Below, piece by piece: positions 24,093 through 33,400 of a stretch of DNA of 64,000 nucleotides (position 1 is its first letter; every line of letters starts with the position of its first letter). The notes below the pieces were generated by a model. The model saw nothing but the letters and a program-made list of their open reading frames with translations, was not told the origin of the DNA and did no database searches. The position numbers and the translations under genes are program-made. This DNA comes from Pontibacter aydingkolensis. Its GTDB lineage: Bacteria > Bacteroidota > Bacteroidia > Cytophagales > Hymenobacteraceae. The DNA is taken from positions 62,001 through 126,000 of the forward strand of contig NZ_JAHYXK010000008.1 in NCBI RefSeq assembly GCF_019443125.1, given 5' to 3'.

Positions 24093-25235
24093 TTAGACAG
24101 AGTGGGTTGTACAAACGTTATTGATCATATTGATAACTCTCTCTTTATCTTCTGAGGTAAGGTTAGAGCCTGAAGGAAGGCAGAGGCCATTTTGGAACAG
24201 CTTCTCGCTGGTACCGTCTCCGTAAAAAGGTGCATCGGCAAAAACTGGCTGGAGGTGCATAGGTTTCCAAAGCGGTCTGGTTTCGATGTTATCCTTCTCA
24301 AGGGCCAGTCGAATCACTTCACGGTCTACAGTTCCTTCAGCGTCTTCTACCAGTACAGTAGTCAGCCATCTATTTGAGTAGTAGTCTGGGTTCGGCTCAT
24401 CCGCAAACTTAAACAAATTGGTATCCAGTTCATTTTTATAGAAAGTATAGTTCTCTCTGCGTGCATCTACTCTTTCCTGCAACACCTCCATCTGCCCACG
24501 ACCAATACCGGCACAAATATTACTCATTCGGTAGTTATAGCCAATGTGCGAGTGCTGGTAGTGCGGTGCATTGTCTCTTGCCTGTGTAGCTAGGAAACGG
24601 GCTTTTTTTATCCACTCTTCATTTGTAGAAACCAGCGCTCCACCACCAGAGGTAGTGATGATCTTATTACCGTTGAATGAAAGTATGCTCATGGCACCAA
24701 ATGTACCCAGTTTCCGGCCTTTATAGCTCGAGCCCAATGCCTCCGCAGCGTCCTCTACAACCGGAATCTCATACCTATCGGCAATTGCCATGATACGGTC
24801 CATCTCGGCTGGCATGCCATACAGGTGTACTATAATAATGGCCTTCGGCTTTTTGCCTTTGCTGATTCTATCTTGTATAGCTATCTCAAGGTATTCCGGC
24901 GACATGTTCCAGGTGCGTTCTTCGCTATCTACAAAAACAGGCGTGGCTCCCTGGTAGGCAATTGGGTTAGCAGAAGCCGAGAAAGTCATGGACTGGCAAA
25001 TCACTTCATCGCAGGCCTTTACACCAAGTATGATCAGGGCTAGATGCAAGGCAGCTGTACCAGAGCTTAGTGCCGCTGCATGCACATCATTACCTAAATA
25101 GTTTTCCAGGTCCTTCTCGAAACCATCTACATTCGGGCCAAGTGGCGCAATCCAGTTGGTATCAAAAGCTTCTTTAACGTACTTCTCTTCCGTACCTCCC
25201 ATGTGCGGGGAAGAGAGCCATATTTTATTGTTCAT
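24093..25235 (-). CDS. DegT/DnrJ/EryC1/StrS aminotransferase, PglE-like
   Basis: A 380-residue PLP-dependent sugar aminotransferase. The start MNNKIWLSSPHMGGTEEKYV and the early TNWIAPLGPNVDGFE are typical of the PglE/PseC-type aminotransferases that act on UDP-4-keto-6-deoxyhexoses. The PLP-binding lysine is K191 in SFNGNKIITTSGGGAL. PLP phosphate contacts are in SSGTAALHLAL. It shares a 1-base overlap (TAATG) with the acyltransferase before it, and the PglF-like dehydratase follows. Together they would make UDP-2,4-diacetamido-2,4,6-trideoxyhexose (UDP-bacillosamine). The base composition is close to the core genome, unlike the genes at 25.2-44 kb. Confidence 0.92.
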   Translation of the reverse strand: MNNKIWLSSPHMGGTEEKYVKEAFDTNWIAPLGPNVDGFEKDLENYLGNDVHAAALSSGTAALHLALIILGVKACDEVICQSMTFSASANPIAYQGATPVFVDSEERTWNMSPEYLEIAIQDRISKGKKPKAIIIVHLYGMPAEMDRIMAIADRYEIPVVEDAAEALGSSYKGRKLGTFGAMSILSFNGNKIITTSGGGALVSTNEEWIKKARFLATQARDNAPHYQHSHIGYNYRMSNICAGIGRGQMEVLQERVDARRENYTFYKNELDTNLFKFADEPNPDYYSNRWLTTVLVEDAEGTVDREVIRLALEKDNIETRPLWKPMHLQPVFADAPFYGDGTSEKLFQNGLCLPSGSNLTSEDKERVINMINNVCTTHSV

Positions 25236-25885
25236 TAGTTTTTATTATCGTGGTATCTTACTGTAATTGCTGGCACTCCAACAGCCGTACAATTTGCTGG
25301 TAATGATTCTTTTACTACAGCGCCAGCCCCTATCTTAGTATGAGCTCCTATTTCTAAATGATTTAATATCTGAGCACCTGTCCCTACATATACCCCTTCT
25401 CTAACTATAACGCCACCCGAAATATTTACAGAGGGCATAAAAGAAGTAAAGTCCTCTAGAACAGCATCGTGCCCAACAGTACAGGCAAGATTTAGGATCA
25501 CAAATTTACCTACATTTATATTAATCGTAAGAATATTGTTAGCAGTAATGATCGTACCTTCTCCTATAGTCACATAGTTACCAATCAGAACATTTGGATG
25601 AATAAGTATAGGAAAGTTAATAAAGCTACTATTCAACTGAGATTTTACATTTGCCCTAATTCCAGAATCACCTATAGCAATTACAACAGAGACTTCCTCG
25701 GTTATCGCATTTAAGTCATTTACGCCACCTAAGACTTCATACTGATTTATTACAGTTCCTTTTTTGATTCCATCATCATAGAAACCAAGTATGTGCCACG
25801 TTTGATTAGTCGCATTAATCTGCTCTATAAGCATCATTACTTCTTTGCCAAATCCTCCGGCTCCAAATACGGCTATTTTTTTCAT
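25235..25885 (-). CDS. NeuD/PglD-type sugar N- or O-acyltransferase
   Basis: A 216-residue left-handed beta-helix acetyltransferase. The start at 25885 gives MKKIAVFGAGGFGKEVMMLI, the Rossmann-like N-terminal domain typical of NeuD/PglD. Hexapeptide repeats run from about residue 100 and the catalytic histidine is in TVGHDAVLEDF. By position before the PglE-like aminotransferase it is the best candidate for the N-acetylation that completes UDP-di-N-acetylbacillosamine. The reading frame extends to 25978, but the extra residues do not match the family. Confidence 0.88.
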   Translation of the reverse strand: MKKIAVFGAGGFGKEVMMLIEQINATNQTWHILGFYDDGIKKGTVINQYEVLGGVNDLNAITEEVSVVIAIGDSGIRANVKSQLNSSFINFPILIHPNVLIGNYVTIGEGTIITANNILTININVGKFVILNLACTVGHDAVLEDFTSFMPSVNISGGVIVREGVYVGTGAQILNHLEIGAHTKIGAGAVVKESLPANCTAVGVPAITVRYHDNKN

Positions 25886-25922
25886 CTGCAAAGAAAATGA
25901 TAAAGTTAAATAACGATAACGA

Positions 25923-26558
25923 CTAATTGTTAATAGGCTTGCCTGGTACTCCAACAACCACTGAATTAGGCTGTACATTATGTATGATCATAGTCTGACC
26001 ACCAACTTTGGAGTTATTTCCTATTCTTACATTCTGACGCGTAGAAACCCCTATACCTATATCTACAGACTCCTCAATAAAAGTAAAACCAGCTAAATTT
26101 ACCCCAGGTGCTAATGTAGAATAATCAGCAATAGAACAGTTGTGCCCAATAGCGCAATTCATATTCATTATTACAAAATCACCTAGCAGCGTTTCATAGT
26201 TTATCGACACTCCTGGGTAAAGTATAACACCTCTCCCTACTGTTACATGTTTTGAAAGCCAGGCGTGTTTTGAAATAAACGATGGAAATGTAAAGCTAGA
26301 AGCTAATAGCGAACCAGCTATGTTCTTTTTGATTTTTGGATTTGCAATGCCAATAGCAACAGCTATCCCTTTATTTTCATAGTTCCTAATATCCGCAACA
26401 GGTCCTAGCACTTTATGCCCATATAATACCTCACCTATTTTATTTGGATTGTCATCCAAGAAGCCTAGAACTTCAAAATCTGTTTCAAACTCTTCAATAT
26501 TATAGGCTAAAAATCCACCAACATTTCCTGCACCTATTATGAGTAATGGTGACTTCAT
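25923..26558 (-). CDS. Second NeuD/PglD-type acyltransferase
   Basis: A 211-residue paralogue of the following acyltransferase. The N-terminal domain begins MKSPLLIIGAGNVGGFLAYNI and the hexapeptide helix has AIGHNCSIADYS (catalytic His) and GVGVSTRQNVRIG-like turns. Its gene overlaps the ATP-grasp gene before it by 4 bases, whereas 37 bases separate it from the next acyltransferase. This tight coupling suggests that it acts with the ATP-grasp protein rather than in the basic bacillosamine route. The acyl group and sugar are unknown. Confidence 0.87.
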   Translation of the reverse strand: MKSPLLIIGAGNVGGFLAYNIEEFETDFEVLGFLDDNPNKIGEVLYGHKVLGPVADIRNYENKGIAVAIGIANPKIKKNIAGSLLASSFTFPSFISKHAWLSKHVTVGRGVILYPGVSINYETLLGDFVIMNMNCAIGHNCSIADYSTLAPGVNLAGFTFIEESVDIGIGVSTRQNVRIGNNSKVGGQTMIIHNVQPNSVVVGVPGKPINN

Positions 26559-27562
26559 ATATACTTTAATAGTTCTTTTTTTAAACCCTTTTTAACCGGT
26601 AACTGCCATAATAATTTACACCAGTTATGATTCCCTTCAATCAATTCGGGGCCAGAATTTGTAATAGCAACATCCCAACCTATAGATCTGTTGCCTACAT
26701 TTTTAAGGGCCGCTTGCTCAACCATCCTTATCGTTTCAGACCAAAAAGGAATTTGAAATCCAACTATCTTTACATTAGTAATTGGGTGAACAGCTTCTTC
26801 CCTTTTTGTAATGTCGCTATATACAGCTGGCCCATCTATTTGGCCAGATTCTACATTAATCGGAGCAGCAATATTCCCAGCTGCCAAATTATCAACTGAA
26901 GAGTTTACCGTAATACGAAGCCTTGATCCAAGTATCTCCACCTTATTATCACTTGTAAGTTGTGTGAAAATACGAATAGTATTCAAGCCAGAAGGTGACA
27001 GTTTATCTAGAGAGGTATGCTGAAGGACAAACTCTTCTACTAAATCATTCTCTGTACTTTTAAGCCTGCTTATTAAAGTTTCAATAGTAAAGTCTTTACT
27101 GTCTCTAATCTCTATCCCATTGCCACATTGTCCGGATGAACTCTTCAATACAACCTTTCCAGATGCATTAGAAAGTAATAAAGTAGCTAACTCCGGATCT
27201 TTTTCCAAGTCCTGAAGTGATGCAAATCTATGTCTAACAAATTCCCCGTAATGGTTCAGGAACTGTCGCTTGTCCTCCAGCACATTTCGAGAAGTTTTAG
27301 GGTTCATACGTAAGTGATATTCATACATGAACCCCGTACCAGCGTATTCCTCTCTTTCTACTTTATTAAGCTTATAGAAGCGAAATTGAAAATACTCCAG
27401 CAAGGAAATGTTATACTTCAAGCTAGAAGTAAACATATCACTAACAAGTTGAAGTTTGCTTTTCTTTTCATTAACAGAAACATAGTTAAGGAAATTTCTA
27501 AGCTTTACCCAATCAAGCTCTTTTAGGTAATAACCTAAATATAGTACTCGCTTATGATACAT
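26555..27562 (-). CDS. Sugar-transfer associated ATP-grasp protein
   Basis: A 335-residue protein resembling the ATPgrasp_ST family (PF14397), which occurs in polysaccharide loci next to sugar transferases. Visible features are VVLKSSSGQCGNGIEI (glycine-rich ATP loop), LVEEFVLQHTSLDKLSPSGLNTIRIFTQ (the family's signature region), and the C-terminal IGWDVAITNSGPELIEGNHNW with metal-binding acids. ATP-grasp enzymes ligate a carboxylate to an amine or thiol, so it may attach an amino acid or another acid to an amino sugar. It overlaps the initiating transferase gene by 1 base and the acyltransferase gene by 4, forming a tight block. Confidence 0.85.
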   Translation of the reverse strand: MYHKRVLYLGYYLKELDWVKLRNFLNYVSVNEKKSKLQLVSDMFTSSLKYNISLLEYFQFRFYKLNKVEREEYAGTGFMYEYHLRMNPKTSRNVLEDKRQFLNHYGEFVRHRFASLQDLEKDPELATLLLSNASGKVVLKSSSGQCGNGIEIRDSKDFTIETLISRLKSTENDLVEEFVLQHTSLDKLSPSGLNTIRIFTQLTSDNKVEILGSRLRITVNSSVDNLAAGNIAAPINVESGQIDGPAVYSDITKREEAVHPITNVKIVGFQIPFWSETIRMVEQAALKNVGNRSIGWDVAITNSGPELIEGNHNWCKLLWQLPVKKGLKKELLKYI

Positions 27563-28167
27563 TAATTATTACCGTTAAATGGTTGCATCGGCCTCTCTGC
27601 ACTCTGATTTATTCCCTCCCGCTTCAAAACCTTCTGGAAAGTCAGCCACAATATTTTAGCATCTAACTTAAATGAGACATTATTGACATACTCTATATCG
27701 TAATCAAATTTCTTAGTCCAGCTGATACTATTTCTGCCGTTTACCTGTGCCCATCCTGTTATCCCAGGTTTTACCTCATGCCTGCGCCGTTGCTCAACAG
27801 TATAAAGAGGTATGTATTTATATAGTAATGGACGTGGACCAACTAAGCTCATGTCTCCTTTTAGAACATTAATTAGCTGAGGCAGCTCATCCAAAGATGT
27901 TTTTCTTACAAACTTGCCAATGGCTGTTATTCTTTGATTGTCTGGCAATAGGCTCCCCTTCGCATCCTTTTCATCTGTCATAGTTTTAAACTTGATGATA
28001 AAGAATTCTCTTTCTCCTTTACCAGGTCGCTGCTGAAAAAAGAATGGTTTACCATTATTATTAAACCATAATAATATGATCAATACAACAAATACCGGCA
28101 TTAAAAAACTAATTACCAGAACTGATATCGCAATATCAATGATTCTCTTAAACCAGGTTATATACAT
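27562..28167 (-). CDS. Initiating phosphoglycosyltransferase, PglC-like sugar transferase
   Basis: A 201-residue monotopic phosphoglycosyltransferase that transfers a sugar phosphate from UDP to undecaprenyl phosphate, starting repeat-unit assembly. One N-terminal hydrophobic segment (about 8-34) is followed by the catalytic core: RPGKGEREFFIIKFKTM, the Asp-Glu dyad in TSLDELPQL, GDMSLVGPRPL and GITGWAQVNGRN. Its short length, without the extra WcaJ domains, resembles PglC, whose substrate is UDP-bacillosamine. This fits the PglF/E/D-like genes nearby. It overlaps the glycosyltransferase before it by 20 bases. Confidence 0.93.
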   Translation of the reverse strand: MYITWFKRIIDIAISVLVISFLMPVFVVLIILLWFNNNGKPFFFQQRPGKGEREFFIIKFKTMTDEKDAKGSLLPDNQRITAIGKFVRKTSLDELPQLINVLKGDMSLVGPRPLLYKYIPLYTVEQRRRHEVKPGITGWAQVNGRNSISWTKKFDYDIEYVNNVSFKLDAKILWLTFQKVLKREGINQSAERPMQPFNGNN

Positions 28168-29299
28168 AAGTATCTAAGTAAACCTTTGCGTTTTTACTTG
28201 TAAAATTTTCTGATGCCTTTCTTGAATTTATTTTATAATGATTAAGAGTATTTGAGTTTAACATTAATTCTAATACAAAATCTGCCATTTCCTTAATACT
28301 ACTACTCTCAAAGGAAGAACCATTCTGATATATTTTGACAAGGCGGTTTAACTCCGAATTAGCAGAAGAGATACATAATAAGGGGGCTCCGACTGCCAGT
28401 AAATTATAAGTTTTACTTGGCACACTCACCAAGGCAGTTTCATCATTCAACGTAATAACAGCCAGATCTGCTGCAGCCAAAGAATAAGGTAAAATATCAT
28501 CTGCCTGAAAAGGCAGTAACCTAACATTGTTTAACTGGTATTCCTCAACCAGTTCTTTTATAGCGGCTGTTCTTTCCCCTCTTCCTATTATTTGAAAAAT
28601 GATATCATTATGGCTTTTTAATTCTTTGGCTAACTCTACCAATACTTCTACATTATGTGTATAACCAATGTTACCGGAGTACTGGACCAAAAATTTACCT
28701 TCTAACCCGTGATCTCTTATGAAAGGATTTTGATCTTTGGGTATTGGAGTAAATAAGGTAACATCAGACCAGTTTGGAATTACTTTAATTGTATTTCTGC
28801 TCAAATAGTTAGAAAGCAAGTCGGCCATTCCTTCACTTAAAGTAAATACCTTATAGGCTTTGGGTAATATCCGCTTATTCCAGTTTACCCACAAGTGGTA
28901 TAACATATTACTCTCAGAAATACCATAAGTTTTTAAGGCATCAGGATATATATCATATACTAATATAGAAAAACGCTGTTTAAAGAAGTAGGACAACAGG
29001 TAGGCAGTAGGAGGAATCGAAAAGTAAAAGACTTCATAATTCCTATACCTTGTCAGGAGCAAATACCAGATTTGTATTGTTCCTAACATCCAGGACAGCC
29101 CTTTTTTCCAAAGTGCACTTCTGTTATAAGTAATAATTTTAGTCCAGCTTACTTCTTTATCTAACTCCTTATTCTGAACCCTGATACTCCCGGCTATTAA
29201 AGCTACCTTCTCAAACTCCTCGGACCTTGTAAACTCATTGATAATGTCAATTGTAAGGTAGCCCGTCGCCTGGTTTATAAATACTATATTCTTACTCAC
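28148..29299 (-). CDS. GT4-type glycosyltransferase (WbuB-like)
   Basis: A 383-residue GT-B glycosyltransferase. The C-terminal nucleotide-binding domain has VQYSGNIGYTHNVEVLVELA, IGRGERTAAIKELV and the ending VPSKTYNLLAVGAPLLCIS, in which the PSK.Y pattern is the WbuB form of the GT4 motif. It probably adds the second or third sugar of the repeat unit after the initiating transferase, whose gene overlaps by 20 bases. Cytoplasmic, membrane-associated. The donor sugar cannot be told from sequence. Confidence 0.88.
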   Translation of the reverse strand: MSKNIVFINQATGYLTIDIINEFTRSEEFEKVALIAGSIRVQNKELDKEVSWTKIITYNRSALWKKGLSWMLGTIQIWYLLLTRYRNYEVFYFSIPPTAYLLSYFFKQRFSILVYDIYPDALKTYGISESNMLYHLWVNWNKRILPKAYKVFTLSEGMADLLSNYLSRNTIKVIPNWSDVTLFTPIPKDQNPFIRDHGLEGKFLVQYSGNIGYTHNVEVLVELAKELKSHNDIIFQIIGRGERTAAIKELVEEYQLNNVRLLPFQADDILPYSLAAADLAVITLNDETALVSVPSKTYNLLAVGAPLLCISSANSELNRLVKIYQNGSSFESSSIKEMADFVLELMLNSNTLNHYKINSRKASENFTSKNAKVYLDTYVYNLV

Positions 29300-30512
29300 C
29301 CCTGTACTCCTTTAGTAAACTTTGGTATAAGTTAATATACTCCTGATACCGGTCTTCTTTATTAAAATATTTTAATGCCCTCTTTCTACAAATATCCATA
29401 TAGAAGTCTCGTCCTTTTTTTTCGATTTGCTGAATGGCTAACCACATACCTTCTACATCTCCTCTTTCAACTACAAAACCTGTTTTATGGTCTATTGCTT
29501 CCGGGCTGCCACCTGTATTATAAGTGACAACAGGTGTTCCACAAGATAAAGCCTCAATATTTGTAGTTGGAAAGTTATCTGACCAGGTTGGATTTAGAAA
29601 AGCAGTTGCCTTTGTATACCACTTAGCCAACTGCATAGGAGATTCAGTTCTACTTATACCAACAATATTTTCAGGTAAATTACCCTTTTGCTCTGGAGAC
29701 ATGCCTATTAAAACAATGACATAGTCTTTTGATATAATTTTACTTAAAGAAATGAAGTCATCAATACCTTTGCTCTTTTGCCAGACGTTTGAAACTCCTA
29801 AAATAACTTTTCTACCTCTAACGTAGCCACGAAATGTATCTTCTGCATCTGATAAAGGGTTGAATATAGTAGTATCTACACCATTATAAATAACAGTAGT
29901 AGGAAATAACCCTAAAAAAGATTCAGAAACTAAGTTACTTAACCATCTCGAAGGTACAACTATATGGATATTTGAAGAGGTAAACAATCTACGTTTATCA
30001 GAGAAATTGCTGAATGAATTATCAATAAACCAACTACTCGGATATCTTTTCACCTTTGGACAATTGTTACAGTGAGTTTTCCACTTTACACAACCAATAT
30101 CTTCAAAATGAGCACAATGTCCAGTAAATGCCCAACAATCATGTAATGTCCAAACTATTGGTTTATTAAACTTCTTTAAAAAGGAAAATAATATTTCAAT
30201 ATTAAGGTAGTACCCATGTATGTTATGCAAGTGAATCATATCAGGGTTTAATTTTTCTATTGAAGAAATCAGCTTGTTTGTAGCCTGATATGAACCAAAC
30301 CCATGCCTATCAAATAATCGAGTCTTAAGAATATGTGTATAAAAGTCTATTTTCGTTCCAATAGCTATTTTTTCAGATTCACTTGAATTACCTTCTCTAC
30401 CAAAAGCTACTATACTCTCATCCCCATCTATTAAAAGTAATTTACCAACTTCCTCTGCAATTTTACCAGTGCTACCTGTATTAACAGTTGTATTAATTTG
30501 AAGAACTTTCAA
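29292..30512 (-). CDS. GT4 family glycosyltransferase
   Basis: A 406-residue GT-B enzyme. It begins MKVLQINTTVNTGSTGKIAEEVG and has HLHNIHGYYLNIEILF and WTLHDCWAFTGHCAHF, typical of colanic-acid and capsule GT4 enzymes. A cysteine cluster (HCAHFEDIGCVKWKTHCNNCP) is common in this subfamily and may bind a metal. The GT4 EX7E motif is in NFPTTNIEALSCGTPVVTYN. It overlaps both neighbours (8 and 20 bases), so translation is coupled. The donor is unknown. Confidence 0.9.
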   Translation of the reverse strand: MKVLQINTTVNTGSTGKIAEEVGKLLLIDGDESIVAFGREGNSSESEKIAIGTKIDFYTHILKTRLFDRHGFGSYQATNKLISSIEKLNPDMIHLHNIHGYYLNIEILFSFLKKFNKPIVWTLHDCWAFTGHCAHFEDIGCVKWKTHCNNCPKVKRYPSSWFIDNSFSNFSDKRRLFTSSNIHIVVPSRWLSNLVSESFLGLFPTTVIYNGVDTTIFNPLSDAEDTFRGYVRGRKVILGVSNVWQKSKGIDDFISLSKIISKDYVIVLIGMSPEQKGNLPENIVGISRTESPMQLAKWYTKATAFLNPTWSDNFPTTNIEALSCGTPVVTYNTGGSPEAIDHKTGFVVERGDVEGMWLAIQQIEKKGRDFYMDICRKRALKYFNKEDRYQEYINLYQSLLKEYRGE

Positions 30513-31623
30513 TGGTATCTTTTAAAATTTTAACTTGAATTTCAGGATTATACTTCTCGTCGATTATTTTAAAACAATTAAGAGCTATATCATTAGTTTT
30601 TACAGGATGCTTTCGTAACCACTCACTAAGTGTTTCTAAAAGGCTATCAATATTACCCTTTTCAAAATAACTCCCTGTTATACCTTCCTGTATTGCTTCA
30701 AATTCCGGCCCCTGATTAGTAAAATCCTTATGAGTTATTACTGGTGTTCCAAAGCTTAAAGCATGTATTGCAGCAAGGCCTATTTCCCCAGGTGATACAC
30801 AGAGTGCAGCATTAAATATAAGTTCTGCAATTTTTTCTTCTTCATAACAGGCTCCATAAAACCACACTTCAGCATTTAAATTCAAATCTTTCACTAGCTG
30901 TTTTAAGTAAATTATGTCGCTACCATCACCAACAATACAGAAATTAAAAAGTACTTGATTAGTTGTCTTAGCCAGATGCAAAGCCTGTATAACTATATCC
31001 AGTCTTTTTCTACCTTCAACTCTACCTATATAAATGATTGTTTGTTTACTATTATTAAAATGCTTTTGATAAATGTCTGAATAAGATAAGTTTTCTCTGA
31101 GACTTTTTTGTTTTGAATAATGAAGAGAGTTATAAACTACAGATAGCTTTTTGGCATCAATTCCTTCATTTCTCATAAGAGATTCCGCATAATGGCCATA
31201 TAAAAAGACCTTATGAGATAAACAAAAAAATACTTTTTTTATGCCAGCTTTAATTTTTCCTTCATTACCATACCAGCCATGAGACCATAAATAAGTCTTT
31301 TTACCTATCATTCTATTAATAAGAAGTATAGCCCAAGTAGACAAACAATAAGGCTCTCCTGTAATTAAATAATTCTTATATGGTTTAAAAGTTAAAGGTA
31401 CTGAACCCTTAAGCCAGTTAAAAGGAGAGATTAATTTAATAAACTTAAGCTCTTTGGGGCTTTCTTTAAGAACTGAATAATCCATTTTCTTAAGGTTAGC
31501 CATAGTAGAGTTTCCGAAATAAAACTTGCAATTTAGTTCAGCCTCCATTTTATGAAAAATTTCAGCCCTGTAATGAGGTGCAAAATTAAAGATGCAGCAT
31601 ACAGCCGTATTATCTTGATGCAT
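30493..31623 (-). CDS. GT4-like glycosyltransferase with altered EX7E motif
   Basis: A 376-residue GT-B enzyme with the donor-binding features IIYIGRVEGRKRLDIVIQAL and FCIVGDGSDIIYLKQLV. Where GT4 enzymes have EX7E, this one has SPGEIGLAAIHALSFGTPVI, so the second Glu is His. Retained glutamate may suffice, or the acceptor may be unusual. The N-terminal half is rich in lysine and aromatic residues. The gene overlaps the next one by 20 bases. The substrate is unknown. Confidence 0.85.
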   Translation of the reverse strand: MHQDNTAVCCIFNFAPHYRAEIFHKMEAELNCKFYFGNSTMANLKKMDYSVLKESPKELKFIKLISPFNWLKGSVPLTFKPYKNYLITGEPYCLSTWAILLINRMIGKKTYLWSHGWYGNEGKIKAGIKKVFFCLSHKVFLYGHYAESLMRNEGIDAKKLSVVYNSLHYSKQKSLRENLSYSDIYQKHFNNSKQTIIYIGRVEGRKRLDIVIQALHLAKTTNQVLFNFCIVGDGSDIIYLKQLVKDLNLNAEVWFYGACYEEEKIAELIFNAALCVSPGEIGLAAIHALSFGTPVITHKDFTNQGPEFEAIQEGITGSYFEKGNIDSLLETLSEWLRKHPVKTNDIALNCFKIIDEKYNPEIQVKILKDTIESSSN

Positions 31624-31662
31624 AAAATATGTTAGGCTGTAAAATATGAATAAAAAAATGCA

Positions 31663-32286
31663 TTAATCAGCATGTATAAAGAATAGAATGGAACTGGATA
31701 TACCATCACTAAAAACTACTTTTCTGTACTGTTGTGTTATTTCTGAAAATTCTTTCCAGTCAGGTGTCATTTGTGATATATTTCGAATTCCTTCGGGTAA
31801 CTTAGAATCAATTACTAAATATCTTTCAGCATTATCAATCACTATTAAGCCCGGTTTTCTGATTTTTTTTAAAGCAAGATGTGCAATTTGTGAACGGTGC
31901 TTACCATCGACTAGAATTACATCAAAGCTTGCATCTGGAAAAGAAGCCACTCTTTTAACGTAAGGTACATTATTCGTATTATCAGTAAATTCATTGCTTT
32001 CCAGATAATATTCAATATTATCTTTTCCTGATTTGGCAATTCTTTTTGTTACGAGATTAAACCACTCTGAATTATGCTCAATGCTTATAATCTTTTGTAC
32101 TAGTTTAGAAAACCATATAGTAGAATTTCCAGACCCTGTTTCTAGAAAAACATCTGTCTTCTTTAAATACTGCTTTAAAAACAGTACACAATTGTAAGGA
32201 AGCCATGGACTTTCACCCAATTTTTTAGATAAATACTTATTCTGTATTTTAGAAAAAAAATAAGAGAAGTTCCAATGTTTTTTCAT
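31663..32286 (-). CDS. Class I SAM-dependent methyltransferase-like protein
   Basis: A 207-residue protein with a Rossmann-type SAM motif (DVFLETGSGNSTIWFSK) followed by IISIEHNSEWF, then SFDVILVDGKHRSQIAHLAL and GLIVIDNAE. This layout is that of class I methyltransferases found in glycan loci. It may methylate a sugar, but the acceptor is not known. It lies in the AT-rich part of the locus, between two glycosyltransferase genes on the same strand with short gaps (27 and 39 bases). Confidence 0.78.
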   Translation of the reverse strand: MKKHWNFSYFFSKIQNKYLSKKLGESPWLPYNCVLFLKQYLKKTDVFLETGSGNSTIWFSKLVQKIISIEHNSEWFNLVTKRIAKSGKDNIEYYLESNEFTDNTNNVPYVKRVASFPDASFDVILVDGKHRSQIAHLALKKIRKPGLIVIDNAERYLVIDSKLPEGIRNISQMTPDWKEFSEITQQYRKVVFSDGISSSILFFIHAD

Positions 32287-32313
32287 GATATGAATTATTT
32301 AATGGTTTATAAT

Positions 32314-33396
32314 CTATTTTCTAAACTTAATTATATCTATGTACTGCTGATATATTTTTTCTTTATCAAGAAGAGCTTCCGCCTTCTTCCTATTATTTAA
32401 TTTTAGTATTTGCCTTTCGTTCCTGTTAAGAGTTAAGAAGTTTTTTATTCCAGTACTTATACTTGTTACATCGTTAGGATTCACTAAAAATCCATTAGTA
32501 CTATCTTCAATTAAGTAACGGTTTTCTTCAATATCACTTGCAACGACAGGAATACCACTTGACAAGGCTTCAGCTAAAACATTCGAGAATCCTTCATATT
32601 TAGAAACCAAACAAATTAAATCAGATGTATCATAGACTTCTTTTACATTGCTGATCTTTCCTTTTAATTTTATTTTATCACCGATAGACTTGCTTTCAAT
32701 TAGAGAGGCTACCTGGTTAGTATAAGATTTATTAATAATTGATCCGTATAAATCCAATGTTAAGTCATACCCTTCTGACAACAAATTAGCAACTGCCTGT
32801 ACTAGTTCAACTACATTCTTTTCTGGTGAAATTCGTCCTACAAAGGTAAGTCTATTTAACAGAGGTTCAGTATTAGCAACAGCTGAAGGTGAATAATACA
32901 TAACATCTATTATATTTGGAACAAAGCTTAACTTTTTAGCGAGTAACGGGAATTTTTGTTTAATATAATGAAATTTAGATACTGAATTTACCGTTACATG
33001 GTCTGCCAAAAGTGCAAGGTTAAAGTGAAATTGATCTTGTAAAGGCTTTAAAAGTGAAGTGCGTTCACTTATTATCAATTTACTTTTAGAAAAGCTTATA
33101 AGCTTCGCAACAATTGCGACCTGGCTTACTACTTTTAAATATGAAATTATTAAGTCAGGTTTACTCGCTCTTATTTTTTTTACTGTAAGCAAAATCCTTT
33201 TTATTCTAGACTGATCATTTCTAAGGCATGAATATTTTATGGCATATTCATTGATCAATGGAAGATAAAAATCATAATCTGTTAGTGCAAATACTTCTAC
33301 ATCATGACCTTTATCTTTAAACAACTTAGCTAAAGCAATAATCTGATATTCTGCCCCTCCCTGGTTAAGAGAGCCAGCTAAAAAAATAATTTTCAT
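32314..33396 (-). CDS. GT4 family glycosyltransferase
   Basis: A 360-residue GT-B enzyme. The start MKIIFLAGSLNQGGAEYQII contains the GGAE motif of the acceptor domain. The donor domain has TFVGRISPEKNVVELVQAV and a full EX7E motif in YEGFSNVLAEALSSGIPVVASD, so the enzyme looks active and retaining. The gene lies 4 bases after the (de)acetylase pair and 27 bases before the methyltransferase. AT-rich. The donor sugar is unknown. Confidence 0.9.
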   Translation of the reverse strand: MKIIFLAGSLNQGGAEYQIIALAKLFKDKGHDVEVFALTDYDFYLPLINEYAIKYSCLRNDQSRIKRILLTVKKIRASKPDLIISYLKVVSQVAIVAKLISFSKSKLIISERTSLLKPLQDQFHFNLALLADHVTVNSVSKFHYIKQKFPLLAKKLSFVPNIIDVMYYSPSAVANTEPLLNRLTFVGRISPEKNVVELVQAVANLLSEGYDLTLDLYGSIINKSYTNQVASLIESKSIGDKIKLKGKISNVKEVYDTSDLICLVSKYEGFSNVLAEALSSGIPVVASDIEENRYLIEDSTNGFLVNPNDVTSISTGIKNFLTLNRNERQILKLNNRKKAEALLDKEKIYQQYIDIIKFRK

Positions 33397-33400
33397 AAAA

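Noticed and set aside
25886..25978. Longer start for the PglD-like acyltransferase
   Set aside because: The extra 31 residues overlap the end of the preceding gene and do not match NeuD/PglD N-termini, while the ATG at 25885 does.
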